From JAVVHH01 sp965276815 (lineage in GTDB: Bacteria > Pseudomonadota > Alphaproteobacteria > Acetobacterales > Acetobacteraceae): a stretch of DNA of 64,000 nucleotides. Positions 1-8,287 of this stretch are shown piece after piece; the first letter of the stretch is position 1, and the number at the start of each line of letters is the position of its first letter. The notes under the pieces are model-generated. The model was not told the DNA's origin. It saw only the letters and a program-made list of their open reading frames with translations, and ran no database searches. Made by a program: the position numbers and the translations under genes. Location: assembly GCA_965276815.1 (NCBI GenBank), contig CBDIBE010000009.1, forward strand, positions 248,001 through 312,000. The letters run 5' to 3'.

Positions 1-69
1 ATGACGCCGGAGGCGACGATGACGATGCTGCGCCGGGCGCTGGATTTGGTAGTGGAGCACGATCAGTAG
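1..69 (+). CDS. C-terminal end of an unidentified protein (partial)
   Basis: An open frame enters from the left edge and stops with TAG at 67-69. Only 22 residues are visible, beginning MTPEATMTML if the first ATG is used; the true start is probably upstream of the window. It converges with the flavin monooxygenase gene, whose stop lies 4 bp away. No family can be assigned from so short a piece. It could also be a chance frame, but the tight convergent spacing is typical of this genome. Confidence 0.4.
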   Translation: MTPEATMTMLRRALDLVVEHDQ

Positions 70-72
70 GCG

Positions 73-1416
73 TTAGGAATCCGCCAGGTTCTCTCGCAGC
101 GTGCGGCCGCGATATTTGGTGCGGAAGCGGCCGCGGCGCTGCAGTTCGGGCACCAAAAGGTCGACGATCGCTTCGAGGTCGGTGGGGAGGATGACGGTGT
201 GGCCGAGCATGAAGCCGCCGCGGCTGCCAGTGGCCTCGAAGATTTCTTCCAGCTTGTCGGCCATCTGCGCCGTCGACCCGGCGATCGTCTGTTGCCAGGA
301 AGTCGCGAACCGGGCGCCGTGCTCGAAGAACTCGGTCCGGCTCATCTGCGTCTCAGCACCCAGTTCGTGGATCAGCTCATGCATGAACCCGGCCGGCGAG
401 GCCTGCGAGGCGACGATCGCGTCGTGGACTTCTTTCAGCGTGAAGTGCTCCGGCAACGTCGAGAAATCGTAGCCGCAATTGTAGGAGAGGTAGGCGCCGA
501 TCGCTTCGGGCGGGATCGCGGTGAGCAGGGAGTCGCGGACAGCGTTGGCTTCGGCCGCGGTCTCGCGGACGACGATGGGGGTCTGCCAGAGGATGCCAAC
601 TTGCGCCGGGTCGCGGCCCAGCTCGGTTAGTGCGGCGTCGAGGGCGTGGCGCTGCTTGACTTGCAGGGACAGCGCCATGTCGGCGCCGAAGACGTGGTCG
701 GCGACATAGGCGGAGGCGCGGATGCCGCGGGGCGAGCCGCCGGCCTGGATGAGCACCGGGCGGCCTTGCGGCGAGGGCGGGGTGTTGAGCGGGCCTTCGA
801 CTTTGAAGAAGCGGCCCTGGTGGCGCATGGCGTGGACTTTGGAGGGCTCGCCGACGCGGCCGGTGGCGTGGTCCCAGAGCATGGCGTCGGGCTCGGTCGC
901 GTCCCAGAGTTTACGGCATACGTCGGTGAATTCTTCCATGCGTTCGTAGCGGGCGCCGTGCTCCATCAGCTCGTCGAAGCCGAAATTCGCGGCGTCGGAG
1001 CGGCGGGTCGAGGTGACGAGGTTCATGGCGATGCGGCCGCCGGTCAGGTGATCGAGCGAGTTCATCAGCCTGGCCGTGTAGTACGGGTGCATGAAGGTCG
1101 AGGAATAGGTCAGCCCGTAGCCGATATGCTTGGTCACCCGGGACATGGCGACCATGATCGGGTTGAGGTCCTGGCGCGGCCAGTTGACGCCCCATTCGAC
1201 CGCGGCATCGCGAGAGCCGCGCCAGGTGTCGGGCACCCCGGTGCCGTCGCCGGAAAACAGCATGTCCAGCAGGCCGCGCTCGGCGGTGCGGGCCATGTCC
1301 TCGTACATCGCGACGTCCGGGAAGGTGCGGCCGGGCCAGGCGCCGCGCAGCCGCCAGCGGCCGCCCATGTGGGTGTAGGAGAAGTCGAAGCCGAGATGCA
1401 TCTTTGCTTTGGCCAT
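73..1416 (-). CDS. NtaA/SnaA/DszA-type FMN-dependent monooxygenase
   Basis: A 447-residue luciferase-like (LLM) flavin monooxygenase of the nitrilotriacetate/dibenzothiophene-sulfone/pristinamycin subfamily. These enzymes use FMNH2, supplied by a separate reductase, and O2 to oxidise N- or S-containing organic substrates in the cytoplasm. Supporting sequence includes the TIM-barrel start with HLGFDFSYTHMGG near residue 7, the LTGGRIAMNLVTS block near 124-136 and the VLIQAGGSPRG segment near 225; length matches the family (430-460). No flavin reductase gene is next to it. It is divergent from the DUF1989 gene at 1512 and may share its regulatory gap. The substrate cannot be read from the sequence. 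Confidence 0.9.
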   Translation of the reverse strand: MAKAKMHLGFDFSYTHMGGRWRLRGAWPGRTFPDVAMYEDMARTAERGLLDMLFSGDGTGVPDTWRGSRDAAVEWGVNWPRQDLNPIMVAMSRVTKHIGYGLTYSSTFMHPYYTARLMNSLDHLTGGRIAMNLVTSTRRSDAANFGFDELMEHGARYERMEEFTDVCRKLWDATEPDAMLWDHATGRVGEPSKVHAMRHQGRFFKVEGPLNTPPSPQGRPVLIQAGGSPRGIRASAYVADHVFGADMALSLQVKQRHALDAALTELGRDPAQVGILWQTPIVVRETAAEANAVRDSLLTAIPPEAIGAYLSYNCGYDFSTLPEHFTLKEVHDAIVASQASPAGFMHELIHELGAETQMSRTEFFEHGARFATSWQQTIAGSTAQMADKLEEIFEATGSRGGFMLGHTVILPTDLEAIVDLLVPELQRRGRFRTKYRGRTLRENLADS

Positions 1417-1511
1417 GGGGTGAACTTAGCAAGCGGGGTGCCAGCGGCCAGGGGTGGCGTCCCGCGGCCTAGGGGTGCAATGGTTCGCGCCTAAGCAAAC
1501 AGGGGCCGCGC

Positions 1512-2108
1512 ATGAGCGAACTCGTCACCATCCCCGCCCGCCGCGGCAAGGCGGCAACCATGATGTCGGGGCAGACGGTCAAGGTGATCAACACGCATGG
1601 CGAGCAGGTCGTCGATACCTGGGCGTTCCGCCGCGACGACATCGCCGAGTTCCTCTCCTGCGAGCACACCCGGGCCTCGCTGAAGCGGTTCATCCCGCGA
1701 CCCGGCGACATCCTGGTCAGCAATCATCGCCGGCCGATCCTGACGCTGCTCGAGGATACGGCCGGGGGCATCCACGACATGCTGATGGCGGCCTGCGACC
1801 GGTATCGCTACGAGGAGCTCGGCTGCACCGAGCCGCACGACAATTGCACCGACAACCTGGCGCAGGGGCTGCGCGAGATCGGCTTTACCCCGCCGGAGAC
1901 GCCGAGCCCGCTCAACCTGTTCATGAACATTCCCTGGACGAAAGGGGGTACACTGTCCTTCGAGGCGCCAGTTTCCACGCCGGGCAGCTACGTGATGCTG
2001 CGCGCCGAGATGGACCTGATCATCGCGTTTTCCGCCTGCCCGCAGGACATCCTACCGATCAACGGTACGGCCGGAAAGCCGACCGAAGCGCATTTCGTGA
2101 TCGCCTGA
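1512..2108 (+). CDS. DUF1989 family protein (urea-carboxylase-associated type)
   Basis: A 198-residue protein of the DUF1989 family, often found beside urea amidolyase or amino-acid catabolic genes. The NTHGEQVVDTWAF motif near residues 26-38 and the NCTDNL segment near 114 are typical, and the family is thought to bind metal. The stop TGA overlaps the ATG of the next gene (TGATG at 2106-2110), so the two are probably translationally coupled. It starts a plus-strand catabolic run. The biochemical reaction is not known for most members; a role in nitrogen-compound breakdown is inferred from context. Confidence 0.85.
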   Translation: MSELVTIPARRGKAATMMSGQTVKVINTHGEQVVDTWAFRRDDIAEFLSCEHTRASLKRFIPRPGDILVSNHRRPILTLLEDTAGGIHDMLMAACDRYRYEELGCTEPHDNCTDNLAQGLREIGFTPPETPSPLNLFMNIPWTKGGTLSFEAPVSTPGSYVMLRAEMDLIIAFSACPQDILPINGTAGKPTEAHFVIA

Positions 2109-3343
2109 TGCGGGTCCTGGTGATGGGCGGCGGGGTCGTCGGCGTGACCACCGCCTACCAGTTGCAGCGCGACGGGCATGAAGTGGTAATGCTCGAGGCC
2201 GGTCCGGGCGTCGGGCAGGAGACGAGTTGGGGCAATGCGGGGATGATCGCGCCGGGTCATTCATTCGTCTGGTCGTCGCCGAAGGCGCCGGGGATCCTGC
2301 TCAAATCGCTGATCATGAAGGATCAGGCGCTGCGGTTCCGGCCGTCGCTCGATCCGCATCTATGGACCTGGTCGGCGCGGTTTATCGCCCAGTGCACGGC
2401 AGACCGGGCGCGGCGGAACACGCTCGTCAAGCACCAGATCGCCGCCTATTCGCAGCGTATTCTGCACGAGACGCTCGCGGCGGAGGTGCTGGAATACGAC
2501 CGCAACGCACGGGGCATCCTGTATTTCTATCGCAGCCAGGCGTCGCTCGATCGGGGGGCGGCGCACATGCAGATCCTCGCCGATGACGGGCAGGAAATCC
2601 GGGTGCTGGACCGGGCCGGGGTGCTGGCGCTTGAGCCGTCGCTGGCGGTGCCGATCGCCGGCGGAGTGTATTGCCCGACCGACGAGACCGGAGATTGCAA
2701 CAAGTTCACTTCGGCGCTGGCGGCGCTGTGCGCCAGGCGCGGGACGCAAATCCGGACGGGCGTGCGGGTCGCATCCTTCGAGACCGCGGGCGACATGGTG
2801 AACGGCGTGCGCACGGCGGAGGGCGAGCTGCTGCAGGCCGACGCGTATGTCATGGCGCTCGGAAATGGCAGCGCGGCGCTGGCGCGCAGCGTCGGGGTGT
2901 CGTTGCCGGTCTATCCGATCAAGGGCTATTCGCTGACCATTCCGGTGGGCAACCACGCGGCGGGGCCGACGCTCGGCTCGGTGGATGAGGATAATCTGGT
3001 AGCGATCTCGCGCTTCGGCGACCGGGTGCGGGTTACGGCGACGGCCGAGTTTGCAGGGTATGATCGCAGCCATAAGCCGGGGGATTTTGCGTTCATGGGC
3101 CGGGTGGTGCGGGAATTGTATCCGGACGGAGCCGATTATGACCGGGCCGAGATGTGGGCCGGGTTGCGGCCGATGACGCCGGACAACCTGCCGATCCTCG
3201 GGCGCAAGCGGCATCGCAATCTCTACTACAATACCGGCCATGGGCATATCGGCTGGACCATGTCGCATGGTACGGCGCGAATAGTGGCTGACATGGTGGC
3301 CGGCAAGCAGCCAGCGGTTTCGCAGTTGCAGGAGGCGGCGTAG
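2108..3343 (+). CDS. FAD-dependent D-amino-acid dehydrogenase (DadA-like)
   Basis: A 411-residue DAO-fold flavoprotein. The N-terminal dinucleotide fold VLVMGGGVVGVTTAYQL (residues 3-19) binds FAD, and the C-terminal GLRPMTPDNLPILG and NTGHGHIGWTMSHG blocks are hallmarks of DadA-like enzymes, which deaminate D-amino acids or related amines to imino/keto acids and pass electrons to the respiratory chain. The length fits DadA (410-435). The start overlaps the upstream stop by one base, and the next gene starts directly after its stop. Exact substrate is unknown; it could be another secondary-amine oxidase rather than a true D-alanine enzyme, so no gene symbol is given. Confidence 0.88.
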   Translation: MRVLVMGGGVVGVTTAYQLQRDGHEVVMLEAGPGVGQETSWGNAGMIAPGHSFVWSSPKAPGILLKSLIMKDQALRFRPSLDPHLWTWSARFIAQCTADRARRNTLVKHQIAAYSQRILHETLAAEVLEYDRNARGILYFYRSQASLDRGAAHMQILADDGQEIRVLDRAGVLALEPSLAVPIAGGVYCPTDETGDCNKFTSALAALCARRGTQIRTGVRVASFETAGDMVNGVRTAEGELLQADAYVMALGNGSAALARSVGVSLPVYPIKGYSLTIPVGNHAAGPTLGSVDEDNLVAISRFGDRVRVTATAEFAGYDRSHKPGDFAFMGRVVRELYPDGADYDRAEMWAGLRPMTPDNLPILGRKRHRNLYYNTGHGHIGWTMSHGTARIVADMVAGKQPAVSQLQEAA

Positions 3344-4126
3344 GTGGACGGAACGGTGCGCAGCCCGGAATTTACCGATCTCGGCGTGCTGGATTGCACG
3401 CTGGACGCGGGGATCGCGCATCGGGCGGCGATCGGGCTGATCGTGCTGGCGACGGATCAGACGATGGAGCACGAGTTCCGGCACGCGATCCGGCTGGAGG
3501 GGGTCGGCGTGTATGGGGCGCGGCTCTACAACAGTGCCGAGATCACGCCGGAGACGCTGCGGGCGATGCGGAAGCTGATCGCGCCGGCGACGGAGCTGAT
3601 CCTGCCGGGGCTGCCTCTCGACGTGGTGGCGTTCGGCTGCACCTCGGCCAGCATGACGCTCGGCGAGGATGTGGTATTCAAAGAAATCAAGCGGGCGCGG
3701 CCGGAGGTAGCGTGCACGACGCCGGTGACCGCGGCGCTGGCGGGGTTTGCGGCGCTGGGGGCCCGGCGGATTGGCGTGCTGACGCCCTACTCGGCCGAGG
3801 TGAACCGGACGGTGCGGGTTTATTTGGAGGGGCGTGGGGTCGAGGTCGCGGCGTTTGGGACGTTCGATAAGGTCGATGACCGGGAGGCGGCGCGGATCTC
3901 GCCCGGTTCGATCGAGGCGGGAATCGTCGCGTTGGCGCACGGGAGCCGGCTGGACGCGGTGTTCGTTTCCTGCACGAGTTTGCGGCTGTGCGAGCGTGTG
4001 GCGGCGATTGAGCAACGGGCGGGTATTCCGGTGACCTCGAGCGATCATGCGCTGGCTTGGCATTGCCTGCGGCTGGCAGGGGTTCAGGACGTGGTGCCGG
4101 GGTTGGGGCGGCTGTTCGAGCTCTGA
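3344..4126 (+). CDS. Asp/Glu racemase superfamily protein (maleate isomerase/arylmalonate decarboxylase-like)
   Basis: A 260-residue member of the Asp/Glu/hydantoin racemase superfamily. Two cysteines sit in the expected catalytic places, in FGCTSASMT (near residue 96) and VSCTSLRLC (near 209), consistent with a two-cysteine isomerase; the overall pattern is closest to maleate isomerases and arylmalonate decarboxylases. GTG start, placed immediately after the TAG of the DadA-like gene with no gap, implying co-translation. In this operon it might isomerise or decarboxylate an unsaturated diacid, but that is inference. Confidence 0.85.
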   Translation: MDGTVRSPEFTDLGVLDCTLDAGIAHRAAIGLIVLATDQTMEHEFRHAIRLEGVGVYGARLYNSAEITPETLRAMRKLIAPATELILPGLPLDVVAFGCTSASMTLGEDVVFKEIKRARPEVACTTPVTAALAGFAALGARRIGVLTPYSAEVNRTVRVYLEGRGVEVAAFGTFDKVDDREAARISPGSIEAGIVALAHGSRLDAVFVSCTSLRLCERVAAIEQRAGIPVTSSDHALAWHCLRLAGVQDVVPGLGRLFEL

Positions 4127-4146
4127 GAAGAACCACCCTCACCCAA

Positions 4147-4170
4147 CCCTCTCCCGCCAGCGGGAGAGGG
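4147..4170. repeat. Perfect hairpin / interspersed palindromic repeat
   Basis: The intergenic sequence contains CCCTCTCCCG, a 4-nt loop CCAG, then CGGGAGAGGG: a perfect 10-bp stem. It is preceded by CCCTCACCCAA-type sequence seen as an interspersed repeat in many high-GC proteobacteria. There is no real T tract, so it is a weak candidate for a factor-independent terminator; it could stabilise the 3' end of the upstream message. It separates the racemase-family gene from the UbiD gene. Confidence 0.6.
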
Positions 4171-4193
4171 CTTTAGCTCAGGAAAGATGAATT

Positions 4194-5573
4194 ATGGCGC
4201 TGACGAACGCGGATTTTACGCTGCGGCGGTTTATCGAGCAGGTCGAGGCGCGGAATGCTGCCGATCTGTGGCGGCTGGCGTCGCGTATGTCGATTGAGCA
4301 TGACGTGACGGCGCTGGCGATGGAGTTGGAGCGGGGCGGGCGGGGCCCGGTGCTGTGGTGCGACGACGTCGCCGGGTCGCGGTTTCCCGTGGTGGCCAAT
4401 GTGTTCGGCAAGCGGGAGCGGTTTGCGCTCGGGCTTGGAGTGCCGGAGGAACGGCTGATCCGGGATTGGGGGGCGTACGGCGAGCGCCGGGTCAAGCCTG
4501 TGCTGTGCGAGAGCGGGCCGGTGCATGACGTGGTGATGACCGGGGCGGAGGTCGACCTCTCAAAGCTGCCGATCATGCTGCATTTTGAGTGCGACGCGGG
4601 TCGGTACATCACCAATGGGATCGTCGTGGCGCAGGACCCGGATACGGGGGTGCGGAATGCGAGCTTCCATCGGATGCAGGTGATGGGCAAGACGCGGCTG
4701 GGAACCAGCCTGCACAGCCGGCGCGACCTTTGGAACTACGCGCAGCGGGCGGAGGAGCGCGGCGAGGATATCCCGATCGCCATCGTGATCGGCGCGCATC
4801 CGACCTTCATCTATGGCGGGCTGTGGAAGGGGCCGATCAGCACCGACGAGTACGACGTGATCGGCGGCCTGATGGGGGTGCCGCTGGAGATCGCGCGCGG
4901 CATCACGGTGCCGGTGGAGCATCCGGTGCATGCGGAGATCGTGCTCGAGGGGCGGATACTCGCCAGAACGCGGGCGCCGGAGGGGCCATTCGCAGAATTC
5001 ACCGGCTATGCTTCGGCGCGCTCGACGGAGCATGTGATCGAGGTAACGGCGGTCCTGCACCGGCGGGACGCGCTGTATCACGACATCATCCCGGGGATTT
5101 CGGACGAGCATACGATGCTGCTGGCGGTACCGCAGGAAGCGCGGCTGCTGAAGACGCTGCACGATCATTATCCAAATGTCACGGACGTGTCGTATCCAAA
5201 GTCGGGTACTTGCCGGCTGCACGCGTATATCTCGGTGCGACGGCCGGCGCCGGGTCTGGCACGGCTGGTCGCGGCGGCGGCGCTGGGCGACGATTTGAGC
5301 CTCAAGCTCGTGGTCGTGGTCGATGACGACGTGGACGTCCATAACGACAGCGACGTGCTGTGGGCGATGGCGACGCGGATGCAGGCAGACCCGGATATCG
5401 ACGTGCTGCGGCGGGGGATGGGGGCGATCTTGGACCCGTCGAACGATAATGGGCTGACCGATAAGATGATCGTCGACGCGACCCGGCCGCATAAGGATTT
5501 TCCGGCGCGCCACACGCTCGACGCGGCTGCGGTGGCGCGAGCGCAGGCGCTGATTGCGGAGCATTATGGCTGA
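4194..5573 (+). CDS. UbiD-family prenylated-FMN decarboxylase
   Basis: A 459-residue UbiD-family (de)carboxylase, which uses prenylated FMN and a divalent metal for reversible decarboxylation of unsaturated or aromatic acids. The GIVVAQDPDTGVRNASFHR block (142-160) carries the prFMN/metal ligands, and APEGPFAEFTGY (261-272) carries the acidic catalytic pair. Length fits the family (450-500). No UbiX prenyltransferase is visible, so the cofactor must come from elsewhere. Its stop is overlapped by the next gene. With the racemase-family and DUF1989 proteins it suggests breakdown of a conjugated or heterocyclic acid rather than ubiquinone synthesis. Confidence 0.92.
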   Translation: MALTNADFTLRRFIEQVEARNAADLWRLASRMSIEHDVTALAMELERGGRGPVLWCDDVAGSRFPVVANVFGKRERFALGLGVPEERLIRDWGAYGERRVKPVLCESGPVHDVVMTGAEVDLSKLPIMLHFECDAGRYITNGIVVAQDPDTGVRNASFHRMQVMGKTRLGTSLHSRRDLWNYAQRAEERGEDIPIAIVIGAHPTFIYGGLWKGPISTDEYDVIGGLMGVPLEIARGITVPVEHPVHAEIVLEGRILARTRAPEGPFAEFTGYASARSTEHVIEVTAVLHRRDALYHDIIPGISDEHTMLLAVPQEARLLKTLHDHYPNVTDVSYPKSGTCRLHAYISVRRPAPGLARLVAAAALGDDLSLKLVVVVDDDVDVHNDSDVLWAMATRMQADPDIDVLRRGMGAILDPSNDNGLTDKMIVDATRPHKDFPARHTLDAAAVARAQALIAEHYG

Positions 5574-6042
5574 GGCGTTCTGGGCGTTTTCGCTGGCGGT
5601 CTATGAGCGGGCGGGTGTGTCGGCGGCGTGCATCGCGTTGCAGGACGCGTATGGGGCGGATGTCGATGTGCTGCTCTATGCGCTGTGGTGCGCCAGTCGT
5701 GGGCATTGTCTGGACGAGGCCGCGCTGCGGGCGGTGGATGCTGAGATCGCGGCTTGGCGGGAGACGGTAGTGCGGCCGATCCGGGAAGTGCGGCGGGCGC
5801 TGAAACCCCCTCCCCCGCCATTCGATACGGCAGCGGTGGCGGCGGTGCGGCGGGAATTGTTGCAAGCCGAGCTGCATGCGGAGCGGTTGCAGCAGGCAGC
5901 GATGGAGGCGCTGGGCGCGCCTTCAGGGACGGCCGACCCGACGGAGGCGGCGCAGCACAATTTAGCGCTGCTCGCGCACGTCGCTTGCATTGCGGAGGAT
6001 GCGGCGCCGCTTGGGGCGCTGCTGCAGACATGGCGGGGATGA
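5566..6042 (+). CDS. TIGR02444 family protein
   Basis: A 158-residue protein matching the small TIGR02444 family of proteobacterial proteins of unknown function; the MAEAFWAFSLAVYERAGV start and the LYALWCASRG segment near residue 45 are characteristic. The ATG at 5566 overlaps the end of the UbiD gene by 8 bp and the stop overlaps the next ATG (ATGA), so it is embedded in the run by tight coupling. A frame upstream with a TTG start at 5554 is less likely. A cytosolic, helix-rich protein with no visible catalytic motif. Confidence 0.75.
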   Translation: MAEAFWAFSLAVYERAGVSAACIALQDAYGADVDVLLYALWCASRGHCLDEAALRAVDAEIAAWRETVVRPIREVRRALKPPPPPFDTAAVAAVRRELLQAELHAERLQQAAMEALGAPSGTADPTEAAQHNLALLAHVACIAEDAAPLGALLQTWRG

Positions 6043-7112
6043 GCGCGGGGCGGATGCCGTGGTATGCCTGGGTGTGGCCGGTGCTGGCCTGCGCGGTGCT
6101 GGCGGCGGCGGTCGTCGCAGGCAAGAGCGGCGCGCTGACGGCGGTAGCGGGCGTCGTGCTGATCGGAACGGTGTTCGCGTCGGTTTACCACGCCGAGCTG
6201 ATTGCGCATTGGGTGGGCGAGCCGTTCGGGACGCTAGTGCTGGCACTGGCGGTGACGGTGATTGAGGTGGCGCTGATCGTCTCGGTGATGCTCGGGCGCG
6301 GACCGGACGCGGAGACGCTGGCGCGGGACACCGTGTTTGCGGCAGTCATGATCATCCTGAATGGGCTGGTCGGGCTATCTCTGCTGATCGGGGGCGTGCA
6401 CCACCACGAGCAGGGATTCCAGGCGCAAGGAGCGAACTCGGCGCTGGCGGTCTTGGCGGCGCTGGTCACGCTGACGCTGGTGCTGCCGAATTTCACGACC
6501 AGCGCGGCCGGGCCGGCGTTCAGCGTGTCGCAGCTTTGCTTCGCCGGCGTCGTCTCGCTGGTGCTGTACTGCACCTTCGTGTTCATCCAGACCGTGCGGC
6601 ATCGCGACTACTTCCTGCCGGGGACGCAGTTGGAGGTGCATGAGGCCAAGCCACGGATCGGCTGGGCGCTGGCGAGCGTTGCGCTGCTGCTGGTGTCGCT
6701 GGTGGCCGTGGTGGGGTTGGCAAAGGCGATCACGCCGGCGGTGAGCGCGGCCGTCGAGGGGTTCGGAGCGCCAAAGGCGGTGGTGGGGATCGTGATTGCA
6801 GCCGTGGTGCTGATGCCAGAGGGGCTGGCGGCGTTGCGGGCGGCGCGGATGGACCGGCTGCAGACGAGCATGAACCTCGCACTCGGCTCGGCGCTGGCCA
6901 GCATCGGACTGACCATTCCGGCGGTGGCGGCTGTGTCGGTTCTGCTGGGGGCGCCGCTGGCCTTGGGGCTGGGACAGAAGGAGGAGGTGCTGCTGGCGCT
7001 GACGCTGCTGGTGAGCGTGATGACGCTGGGCACCGGGCGCACGACGGTGCTGCAAGGTGTCGTGCACCTGGTGATCTTGGCGGCGTTCCTGTTCCTGGCG
7101 GTGGTGCCCTAG
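6039..7112 (+). CDS. chaA: ChaA-type Ca2+(Na+,K+)/H+ antiporter
   Basis: A 357-residue inner-membrane cation exchanger of the CaCA superfamily. About eleven hydrophobic segments are present. The first alpha repeat includes HAELIAHWVGEPFGTLVLAL with VTVIEVALIVSVM behind it (about 50-85), very like E. coli ChaA; the second repeat is VVLMPEGLAALRAAR with ASIGLTIP. A short acidic/His patch GGVHHHEQG lies mid-protein. Start chosen at 6039 because it makes an ATGA overlap with the upstream stop; ATG at 6030 is an alternative. Likely role: cation extrusion and alkaline/salt tolerance. Confidence 0.88.
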   Translation: MSAGRMPWYAWVWPVLACAVLAAAVVAGKSGALTAVAGVVLIGTVFASVYHAELIAHWVGEPFGTLVLALAVTVIEVALIVSVMLGRGPDAETLARDTVFAAVMIILNGLVGLSLLIGGVHHHEQGFQAQGANSALAVLAALVTLTLVLPNFTTSAAGPAFSVSQLCFAGVVSLVLYCTFVFIQTVRHRDYFLPGTQLEVHEAKPRIGWALASVALLLVSLVAVVGLAKAITPAVSAAVEGFGAPKAVVGIVIAAVVLMPEGLAALRAARMDRLQTSMNLALGSALASIGLTIPAVAAVSVLLGAPLALGLGQKEEVLLALTLLVSVMTLGTGRTTVLQGVVHLVILAAFLFLAVVP

Positions 7113-7477
7113 TGGCAAATTGATGAAGCCGGGCGAGTAAAGCTTCTTGAGGTCGTCTTGACGTCCTTGTCAGAGAAGTTTGGTGACTGATTTCGTTTCG
7201 ACAGTCGAGCGAGCAGCAATATCGTTTGCTCTTGAGCGCGGTGTTGGCCGCCGTGGCGAGCTTGACCAGGCCATCCTTGGCGGCCGGATCCGTCGCGATG
7301 GCAGCGGGAATGCGCTTGATCAGCCCGGCAAGCGTCTTGTGAAGGTCCACCGCGCCGTTGGCTGGTTGCGCCGGCCCACGATACCGCAGAGATGCCGTTG
7401 CCCCGCGCTGATGACTTCCATCGCCTCGTATGCTGGCAGGGATCTTGCTAGTCTGGCGGCAAGAGTGGAGGCGGCAG
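7113..7477. other. Gene-poor gap with a possible decayed coding piece
   Basis: About 365 bases lie between chaA and the next transport operon. On the minus strand, roughly 7170-7370, a frame reads like protein (DLHKTLAGLIKRIPAAIA and then DGLVKLATAANTALKSK) but has no convincing start signal and runs on into antisense of chaA. It may be a remnant of a small helical protein. No clear promoter or hairpin was recognised. Confidence 0.3.
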
Positions 7478-7549
7478 ATGAGCACGGTGGTGTGGCAGTG
7501 GCTGGTGCAGCCGGGTTTCGTCCCGGTTCATTGGCTCGGCGTGGGCTGA
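7478..7549 (+). CDS. Possible 23-residue leader peptide
   Basis: ATG at 7478 is preceded by a purine-rich GTGGAGGCGGCAG and opens a 23-codon frame (MSTVVWQWLVQPGFVPVHW...) that stops 9 bp before the ABC permease start. It contains three tryptophans. It could be an upstream leader that couples translation to the permease, or chance. Nothing in the sequence shows attenuation hairpins. Confidence 0.25.
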   Translation: MSTVVWQWLVQPGFVPVHWLGVG

Positions 7550-7558
7550 ACGTTTCGC

Positions 7559-8287
7559 ATGTGGGATTGGGCGGCGTTCTTCCATTATCTGCAGAGCGGC
7601 TTTCTGCTCCAAGGGGCGGCGATCACGCTTGGGCTGTCGGTGGCAGCGATCTTGCTGGGGCTCGTTTGCGGGCTGACGGCGGCGCTGATGCGCATGTCGG
7701 CGCGCGCTTGGCTCAACCGGCCGGCGGCGTTTTATATTTGGCTGATGCGGGGCACGCCGGTACTGGTGCAACTCATTATCATCTATACTGGGCTACCGCA
7801 GCTTGGGGTCAAGTTCAGCGTGATCCAGGCGGCAGTGATCGGGTTGGGCGTCAATGAGGGCGCTTATCTCGCAGAAATCTTCCGGGCGGGGATTCAGGCG
7901 GTGCCGCCGGGTCAATCGGAGGCGGCGAAGGCGTTGGGGTTGTCGGCGGCGCAACGGATGCGGCTGGTGATCCTGCCGCAGGCGATGCGGATCGTGATTC
8001 CGCCGCTGGGAAATGCGTTCAACGGGCTGATGAAAACCTCGTCGCTGGCGTCGGTGATCTCGATGGATGAGCTGTTGCGGCGGAGCCAGATGCTCATTCA
8101 GATCAACTTCAAGGTGCTGGAGATATTTGTGGTGGCGGCGCTGTATTACCTGTTGCTGACCACGCTCTGGGGCTTCGTACAGGGATGGCTGGAGCGGCAT
8201 TTCTCGCGCGGGATGGCCGATGCGAAGGGCAAGGCGGGGGGGAATCTGGAGCTTTCGCTCGCTTTGCCGGCGCCGGACGCGACGTGA
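7559..8287 (+). CDS. Polar amino-acid ABC transporter permease (HisM/GlnP family)
   Basis: A 242-residue inner-membrane permease. Domain order: N-terminal helix, the IWLMRGTPVLVQLIIIYTGLP motif typical of polar amino-acid permeases (about 60-80), and the EAA loop EAAKALGLSAAQRMRLVILP near 121-140 that contacts the ATPase. About five membrane segments. GTG of the following cyclodeaminase-family gene overlaps its TGA. Neither a second permease nor an ATP-binding subunit is adjacent; the binding protein at 9298 is convergent nearby. It may use an ATPase encoded elsewhere. Confidence 0.9.
   Translation: MWDWAAFFHYLQSGFLLQGAAITLGLSVAAILLGLVCGLTAALMRMSARAWLNRPAAFYIWLMRGTPVLVQLIIIYTGLPQLGVKFSVIQAAVIGLGVNEGAYLAEIFRAGIQAVPPGQSEAAKALGLSAAQRMRLVILPQAMRIVIPPLGNAFNGLMKTSSLASVISMDELLRRSQMLIQINFKVLEIFVVAALYYLLLTTLWGFVQGWLERHFSRGMADAKGKAGGNLELSLALPAPDAT

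Noticed and set aside
2360..4063. Very long open frame antisense to the dadA-like and racemase-like genes
   Set aside because: Arg/Pro/His-rich sequence without domains, typical of the antisense frame in high-GC DNA; the plus-strand genes are well supported.
7180..7857. 225-codon plus frame running into the ABC permease
   Set aside because: No domain, no ribosome site, and it overlaps the well-supported permease in another frame.
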